Made by a program: the position numbers and the translations under genes. Shown piece by piece: positions 23,501-36,014 of a stretch of 64,000 bases of DNA. How positions within the stretch are numbered: position 1 is the stretch's first letter; each line of letters begins with the position of its first letter. Under the pieces are notes generated by a model that did not search any database, was not told where the DNA came from, and saw only the letters and a list, made by a program, of their open reading frames with translations. This DNA comes from Lactifluus volemus (Eukaryota > Basidiomycota > Agaricomycetes > Russulales > Russulaceae). The stretch spans positions 434,001-498,000 of the forward strand of contig WTXI01000001.1 in the NCBI GenBank assembly GCA_022376515.1. Direction: 5' to 3'.

Positions 23501-25350
23501 GCTTGCTGACTTTCTCCCTGATCCTGTGTGCGACAGCGTAATAATCATCTTGCCCTTCTCGTCCTGTGGGTCATCGAATGACTTTTGTGCGCCAAAAGTC
23601 TCTTCACTGTGTCCTCTTCGCCGACCGGTTCGAGGGATACTCAGTCTGTTGCGCAAGAACAGCCTGGGCAAGTGAGTCTAAGTAGGAATCCGTCTGCTTT
23701 AACAAGTGAGTAATGCGCGTGTCCTTGGCAGTGTCGATGAGTTTCATATACGCCTCCTCGTCATCTGCTTTGAGGGCCTTGAGACGTTCCTTTGAGATGC
23801 GCTCGATACGCTTCTGTTCCTCGCGCTCGGCATGATTGTGAAATGAGAGGACGGCTCTGCCCAGGCGGATGGCACGCTCCTGCGCAGCGCGGTTTACAGC
23901 AAGCACCTCTCGTCCGTGAGCGCAGATAATGCCTAGTTGTTCGACGTGCTTCTGTTTCGCGCGGCGCTCGCGATCAACGCGCTGCTTGCGCTCGAGAGTC
24001 TCGGTCGTGTGGGTATCACGTATAGTAGGCTTGCGTGCACGGCGGAAATCCGAACGGTTAAGCGGAAGCAAAGATCCGTGTGTGAGACGCTCGGCAACCA
24101 TGGCACGCAGTGCTCGTTGTTTATCGAGCACGCGAAGTGATCTTAGTTCAATCACGGCGCGCAGCTTTCCATGTGCGGTGGCGGGCGGGTGGACGTACTC
24201 AAGATTGACGGCTTTATGAGAAACCCCTTGCTGAGAGTTGGTCACATTCTCCTTGCTATCATCATCGATGATAGATTCAAGTCCACCGTCGCCTATAGTA
24301 GATGGCATAGCTTCAAGCTCGCGTATCCTCTGTTGGATGCGAGCCTCAACAAAGCGGCGGCGCTCATTGAGTAGATGATGCGGATCGAGACCTGAGGGCA
24401 TGATGGAAGGTATAAGGAGACGCTGCAGGCGAGTAGCATAGGCTTCGGGAGGTGAACCAACCGCCTTGAGGTGGGTGAAAGGATGGACATAGGCATTGTA
24501 TGGATACAGGGGTGCATCAGGATCTTCATCCTGCAAGACGGCCTTTGAGACATCATCCAGTTGAGGGGTACCCTCGAGTTTGAGCGGATGTGCTGGGGTT
24601 GCAGGAGTTTCCGCTGCAGGAGTTGGTGGGACCTCGCTGGTCGCTTTCTGTACCTTGACAGTGTTGTCGATAACCTTTGCAACAAGCTGCGTGGACAGTA
24701 GCTTTTCAATTTCTGGGTTGGCGGACTGAGGTGGACGAAGATTATTCTGTAGCTCTGCAGGGATCGGTTGACCACGCTGTAGAGCCCTGAAGGCATGGAT
24801 TTGTGCGCGGAGGGTGCCAATCTGCTCCGGCGTAAATGAGACGGGTGTGGTAGAAGGCCCAGGGTAGGGATGATTGGATGGGAAATGGCCAGAGTTGAGG
24901 GAAGTATGAGTGGTGCCCACTGCTCCATTCAGAGTGGGCTGGGACTGTTGAGGGAGGGTGGGGTGGCCATTTATAGGGAGAGAAGGATCGGGATTTGGGT
25001 GGTCTTGTGGTGCGAGGCGAGCTGTATAGAATGAATTAGGACTAGGATGAAGCAGACAAAATAGTTGGATGAGAACGGACCGGTTTGTTGAGCTTGTTGA
25101 GCCTGAAGACTGGAGATGAAACGTAAAAGTTCACGAAGCTCGTGGTTATTATCTGGTGTAAAGCCCTGAGAGCGGAGGTAGTTTACCCGCTGTAATGTGG
25201 AGTAATGAGAGAGAGAGAAAAGCCGGTTAGAGGAGAGCAGGGTTACCTGGACTATTGCCTGAACTTTTTCCTTGCGATGGCAGGATTCTGCTGACGTTGT
25301 TGATTGTGAAGCTGAAGTTGGGTGTGATGAGCAAGATTTGGGGTCGCCAT
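20537..25350 (-). CDS. SWI/SNF-RSC chromatin-remodelling ATPase (Snf2/Sth1/BRG1 type)
   Basis: This is the catalytic ATPase of a SWI/SNF or RSC complex. Order from the start at 25350: N-terminal helices; a QLQ motif ([19 protein letters not shown]); the HSA region (about 24200-23900); an acidic linker; then a full helicase pair. Visible in it are [29 protein letters not shown] (Walker A), DEGHRMKN (DEGH box, assembled over a 51-base intron at ~23000-23050), [36 protein letters not shown] and [10 protein letters not shown]. After the SnAC-like region comes a bromodomain ([18 protein letters not shown]), ending TPSDDD. Four single-base losses are needed: near 25266 (A run), 23641, 23608 and 23546 (GKM to DYYAVAH). 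It faces Ku80 across 223 bases. I cannot tell Snf2 from Sth1 by eye. Confidence 0.95.
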
Positions 25351-25573
25351 TTGTCATTCGCGAGTATTGTACGGTTGTCGCGCGTCGGTGATCCAGGCGC
25401 GCCTCTGCCGGGAGTTTCGTTCGCACAAGGCTCCTTTCTACACACAAAACCACACCCACAAACCCATCACTCAGCCACCCTTCTTTCAATCTCCGACCCT
25501 ACCAAATCACGTGATCATTCGCGTCAACAAACGCGTCTCTTTGCTCTCTCCTCTCTCTCCTCAGCAAGCAAGC
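25351..25573. promoter_or_regulatory. divergent promoter, SWI/SNF ATPase / Ku80
   Basis: 223 bases between the two start codons, CT-rich toward Ku80. Both genes act in chromatin and DNA-break repair, so co-expression is plausible but inferred. Confidence 0.5.
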
Positions 25574-28500
25574 ATGACTCCACGCGCAGGTGTGAGTACT
25601 CTCATATATATGCGTTTATATGCGCTTATATCTTGCTAGTACACTGCCACTATCTTCCTCGTGGACCTGTCCCCCTCAATGGGCACCACACGTACCCTTG
25701 ATCTCCCACCTGGCCCAAACGGCGAACCTCGTACCAAACAAGTCACTCACCTCCAATGGTCACTACAGTTTGCAATGCTCAAAATACAAGAGATGGTCTG
25801 TCCCTATAACTTTGTTTCATACATATCCGATCCAACACCTTGTAGATCTTCAACGGTAGGAAGACAGATCAGTGTGGTGTTATTCTCTTCGGGACAGAGG
25901 GTATGTACTCGACTCAAAAGAATTGAAATGCTAATTCGTAATGCATGCAAAGAAACGGACAATGTAGTGAATCGAAAAGACGGGGGTTATGATCACATTA
26001 CCGAGTTTATTCGAATCGCTCAGCCAAACGCAGATACTCTAGCAAAGTTAGCCACCCTCGAAGCGACAGATGTGGCAGGAGATCGTTCGTAATCGTCTCT
26101 TCTATTTATTTTTTCTGAAAGCTTCATGTTATGTACAGCCATCGACGCAATAGTTGTCGGCTCTGAAACTTTGCACCAATACCTCGCCACCAAGCGAACC
26201 TGGACAGGTAAATTGGTACTCTTGACAGATGGAGAAAGCCCCATAGAAGTTGAAAAATGGGAATTGATTGCTAAAAAGGTGAAAGACTTCAATCGTCAAC
26301 TTACAATTGTGTATGTTTGTTCCACTCCTCCCTGCAAGTGAAACTGATCCTCCATAAGTGGTGTCGACTTTGATGATGATGAAATAGACTTTCACGAAGA
26401 AGGAAAGTCGCACATCAAGGTGAGGGTAATGCCACTCATCTGGCAGTTGTTCAACTCCACCCACTAGCGTGAAAACGAAATTTTTTTCAACAAATTCACC
26501 GCTGCAATTCCCAACTCTGTCATGGGTACACTCTCATTTGCCCTGCAAGAAGTTACCAAGCCCGAAGTGAAACAGACGCGTTCCGCCCTCATCGCTACCA
26601 CCCTGCGTCTCGGTGATCCAGACAACAATCCCCTAGAAGCCTTTGAAATCGTTGTTAAAACAAGCAAGTGCACCGCCCTCACACGCCCTACATCATGGAA
26701 GCGTTTCGCCCCACGCGTATGTAAACCTACGGACTCAATGGACGTAGACTTGGCGCCATCTAGAGACGAGGAAGGGCTAGTGGACTCGCAGAAGATGGTC
26801 TGGGCACAGCTTAAAATGCGCACCGAGTTTCACGTTGAGCAGGAGGATGAGGACGAAGGAAACGAAGACGTCGTGGATGCTGACAGCCTGAAGAAGAGAG
26901 GTGCAAAGGTGGAGAAAGAACAACTCGTTCGCGGATTCAAGTATGGGAGCAGTTATGTGCCATGTCCAGATGGCCAGTTTGCAAGGCTGAGCACCCACAA
27001 GGGGATTTCGATTTGTGGATTTTTCGATGCGGACAATGTATGATCCAGCCTCTCTTCCCATCCACTGCATGACGACGCCCTGCAGTTTCGACGAGAGCAC
27101 TCCATGGGCGAAGTGCAATACGTGTGGGCAAATCCTGATTCACCCCAACAGCAAGTTGCGCTCTCGTCGCTTGTTAAGGCCATGGACAGGCTCAACATGT
27201 ATGCGATCGCCCGCTGGGTCACCAGGGACATGTCGGATGCAAAAATGGGGGTGCTTGCCCCGTGTCGATTCCAGAAAGTCGACTGCCTCCTTTGGGTGCA
27301 GGTACTCGGTCGATTGCATTCCACCGTCGTGTATTGATGAAGCTTGGTTGTGTGTATCAGATGCCTTTCGCTGACGATGTCCGAAAGTATACGTTCTTAC
27401 CTCTACAAAACTTGACGAATAGGAAGGGCGAGAAAGTGGCAACGCACCCCTATCTCCCCACCTATGAACAGATGGAGGCTATGGATCGCTTCGTGGATGC
27501 GATGGACCTCATGGAAGCTGGGGAGAAAGACGATGATGGGTGATACTCATACTTGGCTTTTTTTCATGGGTTTACCGACTCTATCATTCAGGAATCAATC
27601 GCCATGGTTCGACACACGTATATCCTACAACCCGGCCATTCATCGCATGAAGCAGGCACTGTTTCATAGCGCCGTGACCCAAGATCTTGTTGCTGACCCA
27701 CTTCCACAACCACACGTCGAGCTTACCAAGTATTTCGAGCCGCCAAAAACAGTGTTAACACGAGCCGAAGCGGCAGTTGATAATTGCAGAACTTCGTTTG
27801 CGATTAAAAAAGGTCTTCGCCAATTTAGTCGCAGGATAATGCGTCCTCACTGTGTCTACAGTACCGAAAAGAGTGGCACGACCACGCAAGAACGATCATG
27901 CGCGCGCTCAAGACGATGACGATGAGACTCTTCTCCTTGATCGCGTCGCGCCATCAAACCACCCCCAAAGTCGTTTGCACTCCCAACCAGAAGCATCTGG
28001 CTCTCGGTCACAATCTCAAACCTCCCCCGCGGTTGTCAAGCCCGTGATCCCGAGGAGAGATGATAATAGCGCAACAGACCCTGAATCTGATGAAGACGTA
28101 TGGCTCCCTTCCAGAAAAAAGGGGGCCAAGTTGCCCACCCCTTCCCCAGAACCTGGGATCGCCACTGATCCTCAACGCGCTCCGGGGCGTATCATAGGCA
28201 TGGCGACACCCCTTGCTGACTTTAAGCACAATATCTCTCAGGGGGATGTAGTCAGCAAGGCAGTGGAGGACTTGGGTTGGGCCGTGAAAGAAGTCGTGTT
28301 GCGTCCATTCGCAGGGCGTCGGCATGCGGAAATGATTACATGCCTGGAAGAGCTGAGAGAGGTATGCTTGCAGGAGGACGAGATCGACGCTTGGAACAGG
28401 TACGTATCTCTCCATTATCTGTTGTATGATCTAGAGGCCATTGGGAACAGCATCCTCCGCGAATTGAAGATGGAATGTGCGAAAGAACCCGGAAATCCCG

Positions 28501-28670
28501 CTTTCTGGGGCGAAATCAAGAAACGCAAAGGTGATTTAGGCCTGATTACTGCATCCGAAGCAGCGAGATATGGAGGTAAATCGAATATCTTGGATGCATC
28601 GATGGAGGAGGTGAGACATTGCCTCGTAGGATAGGCCCTCACTAACGTCCTTTAGTTCTGGGCAATTTAA
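25574..28670 (+). CDS. KU80: Ku80 (Yku80/XRCC5), non-homologous end joining
   Basis: Ku80 and Ku70 form the ring that binds DNA ends and starts end joining; they also protect telomeres. About twelve exons join in frame from MTPRAG to a last short exon ending EEFWAI. The vWA-like domain reads YTATIFLVDLSPSMG and IFNGRKTDQCGVILFGTE, with DGGYDHITEFIRIAQP and WTGKLVLLTDGESPIE following. The core ring has VVKTSKCTALTRP, YVPCPDGQF, ISICGFFDADN, MGEVQYVWANP and VDCLLWVQ; then come MPFADDVRKYTFLPLQN and HRMKQALFHSAV. The C-terminal domain includes DFKHNISQGDVVSKAVEDLG and ends with GLITASEAA and a helix. Every junction I traced keeps phase, so no indel is needed over 3 kb. A possible intron at 28402 was not used because the frame is open. 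Confidence 0.96.
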
Positions 28671-29025
28671 TATGATGGCTGCCCTGAGAATTCTTGTATG
28701 TAAATGCACGTTTTATTGAAATAAAAGACTTCTCTAGAGAATTTACTTGTCATCCATCATGGCGCACGGCCGTCCCGAGTCTACTTTTGGCCAATTGAAT
28801 GGAAGGTGACGATGACCTGATTCAATATAGTACCGTATGTAATGTCTGAGGTTTTTCACTCAGCGAGGCACGCCACTCGCTCTTATCTGACTCGTCCTTA
28901 ACGTGACTCCTCGGAATACAGTGGAAAGAGACCCTATTCCCTGATTTGATGTTTCACTGAGCTTCGGGCTAATTGTCATAAAACTACCACGCTCTGTCTC
29001 AGGATTTGTGTCTATATCATTCCCC
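28671..29025. promoter_or_regulatory. intergenic region upstream of the MFS gene
   Basis: A 355-base tandem spacer. It starts with an AT-rich Ku80 3' end (AATAAAAG near 28721, a plausible polyadenylation signal) and should hold the MFS promoter. Confidence 0.4.
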
Positions 29026-30746
29026 ATGGATCCCAGTCTAGTTCCAACTATTCTGAGCTTCGATCATGCTGCAGTGCCATCGTGGACAGAGTCATATGGT
29101 CGCCCACAGGATTCTTGGCCCGGTAACACTCGCTTGTCTGCTGTTCCAGAGAGACAAAGCGATGGCATCGAACTCGGTGAGCAGAACTCGCGGAGAGTTG
29201 TGCCCATAGGAGAACCAGATGGTGATGGCGAACTCAAACTGCCGAAAATGCGGTCTCTGGTAATAATGATATGCACCAATGTACTCTTACAGGTAAGTTC
29301 AGTGGGCCCTACTAGCGCGATCGTCCAAAATATCGTTGATACCCGCCATACAGACGACATTTTTTGTCATCGTCTCCTCCGGAAGCAAATATGCCGAGCA
29401 CTTGGGTGGCAGTGCGACCTTTTCTGGACTTGTCATTGGCATTCCAAGCGTCATCTCTGGCATGATTCTGGTACCACTTGTGAGGCGAGATGGAGGTAAG
29501 GGCGTTGTCACTCGGTGCGATTCCCGTTGTAGTGAAACAAAAAAAAACTCGTGTTAATAACAAGGGACGTACAAATTCGCGCTGCACCTCTGCTGTGCGG
29601 CGGCGCTGGTCGGGAGCGTCCTATATGCCCTTGCATACCCAGCGCGCGTTCTCTACCTCATCCTCGCCGGCCGGGTCGTGATGGGCGTGTCCTTTGCGCA
29701 ACTCTTGTACGCCAAGCGGTACTGCTCTGATCCACGCATCGTCGGCATTCGTCGACGGACGACCTTGGCGGGCTGGCTGGTCGTCGGCCAGAGCACAGGT
29801 TTCACCGTGGGCCCGTTCGTCGGGGGTCTCCTGTACAAGGTCGGATTCGCGAACGCCGTTTTTAATGGGTACACCAGCCCCGGGTGGGTCATGGCTGCCG
29901 TTTGGCTCCTCTTTTGGTTGGTCGTTGCAATTTGTTCGAGGACGTGCCGCGCCGCTGCGACGACTCGATCGGGCTCTCTCGTACCGCTGCGCCAGAGAGT
30001 CGGGCGTCCCCACCATCATCATCATCGCATCGACGTTCTTCCTCTTCCTCTCCCTCTCCAGAAGAGGTCGTCGCCCCTTCTTCCTCCGCAACCGTGGAGG
30101 CCACGCCGTCCACGCCTAATACTGCAGAGGTCTTTGAAGATCTGGACGCGCCAGCGAGCGTCTCGTTCCAGCAGTGGGCCGTCATCGCGACGATGTGCTG
30201 GTTCGCCATGACGTGCTTCTTCGTCCTGGGTGCGTGGGAGGCGAACATTCCGATATTCTCTGCGCGCGCTTTCGGCGCGTCGCCCTTCGTCGCGGGTAAC
30301 TTGATCGCGCTCGGGGGTGTATGCACGTTCCCGTTCATGTTCGCAAACGTGGTGCTCGCGCGCCGCGTGCAAGATCGATATATCCTCGCAGTCGGGAGCG
30401 CGCTAGGCTTGCTGGGCTTGCTCTTCGCCGTGGCGGTCGTGACTATGGGCCACGCGACGTTCGGCAGTCTCTTCGGGGCCTGGTTCTTCGTCGCACTCGG
30501 GTTCAACCTCGCCAGCACGGTCACGCTCAGTTTGTTGTCCAAGCAGATGCCACACTCATGGAACAGGAAGACTAGCCTGTTCATTCAGTACAGTAATTAT
30601 TGCGGTCGGGTTTTGGGCGCATTTGGGGAGGTGCAGGGGTAGATGTGGGAATGACCCGCTATATCGGGTTGCAACTCGCCCTCCTAGGTATCGGGGGGCT
30701 GATGTTCATGACGTTGTGGAGGGAGATGAAGGCGAAGACTGGATAG
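29026..30746 (+). CDS. major facilitator superfamily transporter, substrate unknown
   Basis: A soluble N-terminus of about 75 residues precedes the first helix (LVIMICTNVLL). Exons meet at ~29290-29354 and ~29495-29566. Helices are clear: FSGLVIGIPSVISGMILV, LHLCCAAALVGSVLYAL, then the second-half pore (WAVIATMCWFAMTCFFVLG, LALLGIGGLMFMTL). Basic GIRRRTTLAGW sits at the cytosolic 4/5 region and GFTVGPFVGGLLY in helix 5. A cytosolic Ser/Pro-rich loop (~29960-30150) splits the two halves. Fungal MFS proteins of this look resemble the MFSD8/CLN7 vacuolar group, but I do not assign a substrate. Two Ts appear to be missing, near 29932 (VVAI to LFEDVPRR) and 30623 (GAF to WGGAG); correcting them lets the gene end at TAG 30744. 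Confidence 0.82.
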
Positions 30747-31691
30747 ATTCTCACCACGCAATACATAGACTTGCATGTTCCAAATTTCATGTGAAGCAGG
30801 TGGAAAATGAGCGAGATATTTGGCATTACCGAAAAGTGGGTCTGTCCGACGAGTGGGCCGATCTCAAACCTGTGCTTTGTGAAAATGAACATACTGTGCA
30901 ATCTCAGTCCGGGTGCTTTTCACACTGCCAAAACCTATTACCAGGTAGACTTTATTCGGTGCTGTAACAACGGCAACGCTGGAGGTGTATCTTTCCTCAC
31001 GATTCAGTTCGAAGCGTTAATTGGATGTCATCTCTCGCAGTTTTGGGCGGGTTCCCGTTGCAATGGTACCTGGTCAGACCTGTCCAGGTTTTGGGGAAGC
31101 AAAATTGTCACTCATGCCGAATTGTGCCAGGTCGGAGTTTGACACATTGTGAACCCGGCCACAGGTGCAGGGCTTCATCAACATTTGTCGCGTGGCAAAG
31201 TTGGTGTCAAAGAATGTATCTAGTTAGCCTTATGGTGTGAACGAGCAGAATGGGCAAGACTAAAAGGTCCTTGACATCGGTTGGAAACTTGGAATGATGG
31301 CTGAGCGCGGCAAAAAAAAAAACCGAGCTCTCAATGTGACAGTTGCGTGACTGACCGAAAGGGGACTCGGGTTTTGAGAGGGAATCCAGGTAAAAATAGC
31401 ACTAGTACGTATATATTATTTGGTTACCCGACGACCATCCGGTGCGAAACAGGACCCTAAACACATGGTCGCTATGACACCATATAGGTAATTTGGTAAG
31501 GCAAAGTGCAAGAATGTAGAGAGAGTTGTGAACTAGATGGAGAATGCAGTGCAGTGACGTACAACAGGATAGCCGAGCCACGAAATATAGAACGAGAATC
31601 AGCTTGAGTGAGAATGAGAGCACTCCTGTTGTTTCAGGCATGTAAAAATTTGGCCTCAGGATGGGGGAATAGGACAACACACCCTCCGTAG
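30747..31691. other. convergent intergenic region without recognisable gene
   Basis: 945 bases between the MFS gene and the F-box gene. Open frames are short and featureless. A run of ten As lies near 31313. I see no repeat or RNA gene. Confidence 0.45.
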
Positions 31692-32956
31692 TCAGCGTAC
31701 GTGGGGACCCAACTCTCGTCCATCACAGTCGACGATCTGAAATCGACAACCGACCAGAGGGTTCCAGACGCGCTCCACCTCATCTGATGATAGCAAGGCG
31801 AACCCCTCATTTACGTCGGGGTCTTTGAGACGGACAACCCTGAGAGAGCGGAGTTGGATGGTGCAAGCATTTTACAAGCGCTAGCTACTTCACCGATGTC
31901 GGAGGAGCCGCATGTTGTTCGAATACCGAGACATTGATTGGTGGGAGCCGATCGGCTGGTAAGAGCTTCCAGTTGCTGATCAAAACGTCGAGGCATGAGA
32001 GGCCGGGGCAGAGGCGGCATAAGTCGGGCAGCCTTGGGTAATCGTCAAAGTCAGCTCGATTTCCAACACGGAGATCGAGGGAGACAAATGTAAGTGTTGA
32101 ACCCTGTGCCTCGAGGAGATGCGACCAAACGTTTGAGTAGCGAGTTGGGTTAATATGGACGTGCTCAAGAGATGGTGTGTGGTTGCTCTGGTGCATACCA
32201 CTATCACATTCTCCCACCGTGTTATGGGCGGTCAAATATTTTAGCTTCGGGAGGTGCGGGAGGGTGACAGGGCAAGTAATATTGCTAGAGCAATCACTGC
32301 CGACAATGGCGACGAGATTGGGGGCAGACTCGAGTAATTTGTGAAGCTCTTGACGGGAAAAAAGGACGTTGGTGTTATGGTGTAAATGTAACTTTTGCAG
32401 AGACTGAGCACAGGTTCGGGTGACAGCAGTTGCGAAATCTTTGCCATAATATGGCATGGGTAAGTCATACAACATTGATTTTTGGATCACTATCGAGATG
32501 GATAGAGTTTGAAGATGAGGGAGACAGCGAGCCAACGGCCAAGGTTTCCAAAGCGTCGTACGACTCTAACATCCAAACGCTCGCACCGATTCTCATGTGC
32601 CGGTTGATCGGACAGTGCGATAATTAAATGGCGTGTGAGGGATCCAAGGGGCTGAAACCTACCTAGCGGGTCTGTCGTCGCCCGCGGATTTCGAGGGTTT
32701 GTAACAAAAGATCGGTATCGGTGGAGTCATCGATGAGCAAACATTGGTACAAGACGGGGTTGCAAACCAAGTTCCAATGTTTGCAGACAAGGGCGAGTGA
32801 GTAAAGAGATCGCATAGAGTGTTTCATGTCCTCTAGGTCCAAAAATACCCTGGAGCACATCGCATATTGCAGTGAACTGGCACTCATGAGATCGGGAAAG
32901 GCCACGACCAATTCGAGGATGTATTCTATCGTCTCGACGGGTAATGGCAAGGGCAT
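31692..32956 (-). CDS. F-box-like protein, reading frame broken in several places
   Basis: The start at 32956 is preceded by a splice acceptor (TTTCACAG), so a leader exon probably lies upstream. The N-terminus MPLPLPVETIEYILELV, with LVCKHWNLVCNPVLYQCL, is the F-box pattern of the large Agaricomycete family. Leu-rich repeat-like segments follow (LARCLPHLQTLSI, LHKLLESAPNLVAIVG, LSCLDVLISNWKLLP). The end is a typical tail, LRSLRVVRLKDPDVNEG to LGPHVR, stopping at 31692. The frame changes at least three times: near 32560-32680, near 31960 (PPIN to LGIRTTCGS) and near 31850. Because the family is fast-evolving, real decay is as likely as sequence error here. F-box proteins pick substrates for SCF ubiquitin ligases. 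Confidence 0.7.
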
Positions 32957-33233
32957 ATCGGTGAGCTGTGAAACAGAAGGTGCACACGTTGTACTCTAAG
33001 ATTCAATAAGAAAGAATGGAATGGTGGACTCACTTGAAAGCTGACGGGATCTCTTATCTAGTTGGTCAGGGGAAGTTATGATAAGGTGTGAGATGTCCCT
33101 GAGCGTCAAGCCACCCCTTCCTGAGTCCAATCTGCGCGAGACAAAGAGGACGGAAACTGATAATGCTCTCCAAACCGCCTTCATCAGAAGTGTCGCGTCT
33201 GTGTCCCCCTCTGCCGCCCCGCCACACAGATCC

Positions 33234-34214
33234 ATGGCCACTACTACACATGGCACCGACAGTGGCGAAAATGAAAGCCATAGTAACGACACCCGACCGC
33301 GACGTCTCTTACCTTCCATTCCCAACGCCGACCTGACTAAAAAACCAGGCCCAGACGTGGCGCTGCAACCCGGCGCCGAGGATCAGCATGGGCACGATGG
33401 GGATGACGAGAGCGAGTACGACGACCATCACGAACAAAACAACTCAACAACTCTGCACCACCCACTGCCACCTCCTCAACCCGAGAAAAAAAAACCAACT
33501 CAATCACCACCTCGCCCAAGCGACAGTACCGGTACATCTCCTACGCCGACGTCGCTAACCCCCTTAGCCCACGTGCGTTTCCATTCTCGCGTACGCATCA
33601 CGGGCGGTCTACGTCGCCATCATTCGCGACGTCTCGGCGGTGGTGTACTAGGAAATGATGATTCGTCGTCCTCCTCGGATTCGCCTTCCTCCTCCATTTC
33701 CGCGCCACTACGCTACCGTTCCCGTGAAACCCTGCCGCGTGAACCGCTAAGTCAACGCCTATCCCAGCTCGCTTCGCAGGCGTTGAAAAAGCGCCGGGTG
33801 GCGGTGGCGGCAAAAAAGATCGGAAGTGTGGGAGCGGCAGCAGGGAAGAGGAGGGGCAGCGGCAGTAGCAACAGATGGGAGGAGGACGACGATGAGCGCG
33901 CGCCACTTGCCCGCACAGGTTTTTCGTTTGCATACGGAGCAACAGTGCCGACGCCGGCAGTAGCTCAGGGTGATGAGTCTGGAAACGACATTGTTGTTGG
34001 CGAAAATAGCTCGCGGAACCATAGGCGCGGTCAGGACATTGGGTTTGGTGGTTGGCTTTCGCGAGCATTTAATACGCGTGTAAGTTGGACCGGTTGCTTC
34101 TTGCAACAGCGCTCTTGTTCATGATTATATCCCATGTAGTGGTGCTGGTGGCAGATCGAATCAACATTATGTTGTTGCTGTTCTGACGAGTCTGACGCCA
34201 GCGGGTCGGCATGA
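33234..34214 (+). CDS. conserved fungal protein of unknown function, Ser/Arg-rich with Trp/Cys tail
   Basis: Two exons, 33234-34079 and 34140-34214, joined in phase by a GTAAGT..TAG intron. The start MATTTHGTDSG is chosen; the frame is open back to 33078, but that part overlaps the 5' side of the F-box gene. The protein is disordered and rich in Ser, Pro, His, Arg and acidic residues. One motif recalls a basidiomycete family: HVRFHSRVRITGGLRRHHS, with SSSISAPLR after it. The small last exon encodes WCWWQIE then CCCCSDES. That tail could anchor to membrane by palmitoylation, but this is a guess. I cannot assign a role. Confidence 0.65.
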
Positions 34215-34358
34215 TGTGATTGGATCAGAAAAGCCCACTTTTTATTCTTCTACACAGGATGTAACATGTTATACAAACTGATGGATCTGGTATAGCTAGC
34301 ATCACATTTTTTAAGTCGGATACCTCTATCGCCCATAGGCTGTGATCAATGTTCCTCT

Positions 34359-35858
34359 CTACTTCCGGGTGGGAAGGATCATCGTGGGTGGTAACGTGGT
34401 GACCGGGGGAAGCTGGGATGCGACAGATTTCCTCGAGCTCTGGATAAGTAATTCATCCATAACGACGAGTGCTGCCATAGCTTCCACAATGGGAACGGCA
34501 CGAGGGACGACACAGGGATCATGGCGTCCACGAGCCGCAAGCGTCCCGGGAGTGCCATCATACTGAGCGGTCTCCTGAGCCTGTGAGATGGTCGCCGGGG
34601 ACTTGAATCCGATCCTAAATCAATTTATGATGAGCCGACTTGCAGTGCAGCGGCGTCACAACGGTAGCATGATTTACCGGAAGTAGATGTCCTCCCCATT
34701 AGTAATCCCACCTTGTACTCCGCCACTCCAGTTGGTCGTTGTACCAAGGTTGCCATCATCACGGCGTATGAAGAGGTCATTGTGTTTACTTCCAGGGACT
34801 TCAGTTCCACGAAAACCTGAGCCAATTTCGAAGGCCTTGGTGGCCGGAATAGACAACATTGCATGCGCAAGCTTGGCTTCGAACTTGTCAAAGACGGGCT
34901 CGCCTAGCCCAGCAGGAACGTTGCGAATTACACAAGTGATCGTCCCGCCGATCGAATCTTGGGCATCTTTAGCGCGGATGATACGCTAATCGGTCGGGTA
35001 CGTAGACAGTGAGGAAGATACTAGTTAGGGATTCGATCGTTATTACACACCTCGGTCATGTGCTCCGACGTCTCAGGATGAGGGCAGCGGGTCGGGAACT
35101 TGTCTACCTCCTCGCGAGTTACAGTGGCAAGCAAGGCACGGAACTCCGGTGAGAGAGCATCTTCGGCTTCGTCCACGGCATTGGGAACGAATGAGGGCAG
35201 GTGGACCTTTCCGACCGAAGATACGAAGGCGACAATCTCGATGCCATGCGCTTGTCTAAGATATTTCTCTGCAATGGCCCCTGCAGCAACCCGACCTAGA
35301 GACCGAGTTGTTAAGAATATAGACATTTTATAGGACGAAGATGAGCGGACCAATTGTTTCACGGGCGCTGCTCCTACCACCACCACTGCTCGCTTTGATA
35401 CCATATTTTTGGAGGTACGTATAATCGGCATGACTCGGGCGGGGGTACAGATCGGTCTCGGAATAGTCCTTGGGGCGCTGATCCTCATTTTTGACGAGTA
35501 GACCTATGGGTGTGCCGAGGGTAACGCCATGTTCAATACCTGACTGAAGTGAACAAGGTCTTTCTCATCGCGCTATTGTCAAAAACAGTGGGCGTTTTAT
35601 TGACAGAAAGGACAAAGGAAAAAAAAACAAACCGGTGTGGTGAGGTTGCTTTGACCAGGCCTACGGCGACTGAGCTGGGATTGCACATCCTGAGCAGAAA
35701 GTTGGAGTCCCTGAAGATTCAGTGAAATTTCAGATGGATCGGTGGGTTCAATAAAGAGATAGACCGACTGGAGGGCAGCCATCAATGATCGCGCCAACAG
35801 AGGCACAGTGACTTTCACCATAGGTGGTGACACGGAAGAGGGTACCGAATGTTGACAT
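34359..35858 (-). CDS. ARO2: chorismate synthase
   Basis: It converts EPSP to chorismate, the last shikimate step, in the cytosol with reduced FMN. Start at 35858, [17 protein letters not shown]. Family signatures in order: the exon joint [131 protein letters not shown] and [17 protein letters not shown]. The stop is at 34359. Introns are short; one donor is GTCGGT after GCPP. A single T is missing near 35546 (LVH to QSGIEHG). Fungal enzymes often carry their own flavin reductase activity. It shares a 156-base divergent promoter with the SAP30-like gene. Confidence 0.95.
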
Positions 35859-36014
35859 GATAGTAGACGAGAAGAGATCGTTCAAAGGGATGAAAGTTTT
35901 GAAGGGCGAATAAGCCGAGGAATGAGGAAATTTGAGAGACATGTCGCCGGTGTGAGCGGAAGTAGCGTCCGATGTGATTATGTATGATAGGCATCTCCCA
36001 CGTCTACAACCATC
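35859..36014. promoter_or_regulatory. divergent promoter, ARO2 / SAP30-like
   Basis: 156 bases between two start codons on opposite strands. Nothing more specific can be read. Confidence 0.4.

Noticed and set aside
28400..28440. Intron with a GTACGT donor in the Ku80 C-terminal region
   Set aside because: The only acceptor would make a 36-base intron and the wrong frame; reading through keeps the frame open and Ku-like.
33078..33233. Longer N-terminus for the lineage-specific gene
   Set aside because: It overlaps the probable leader exon of the divergent F-box gene, and the sequence has no protein character; the start at 33234 is preferred.
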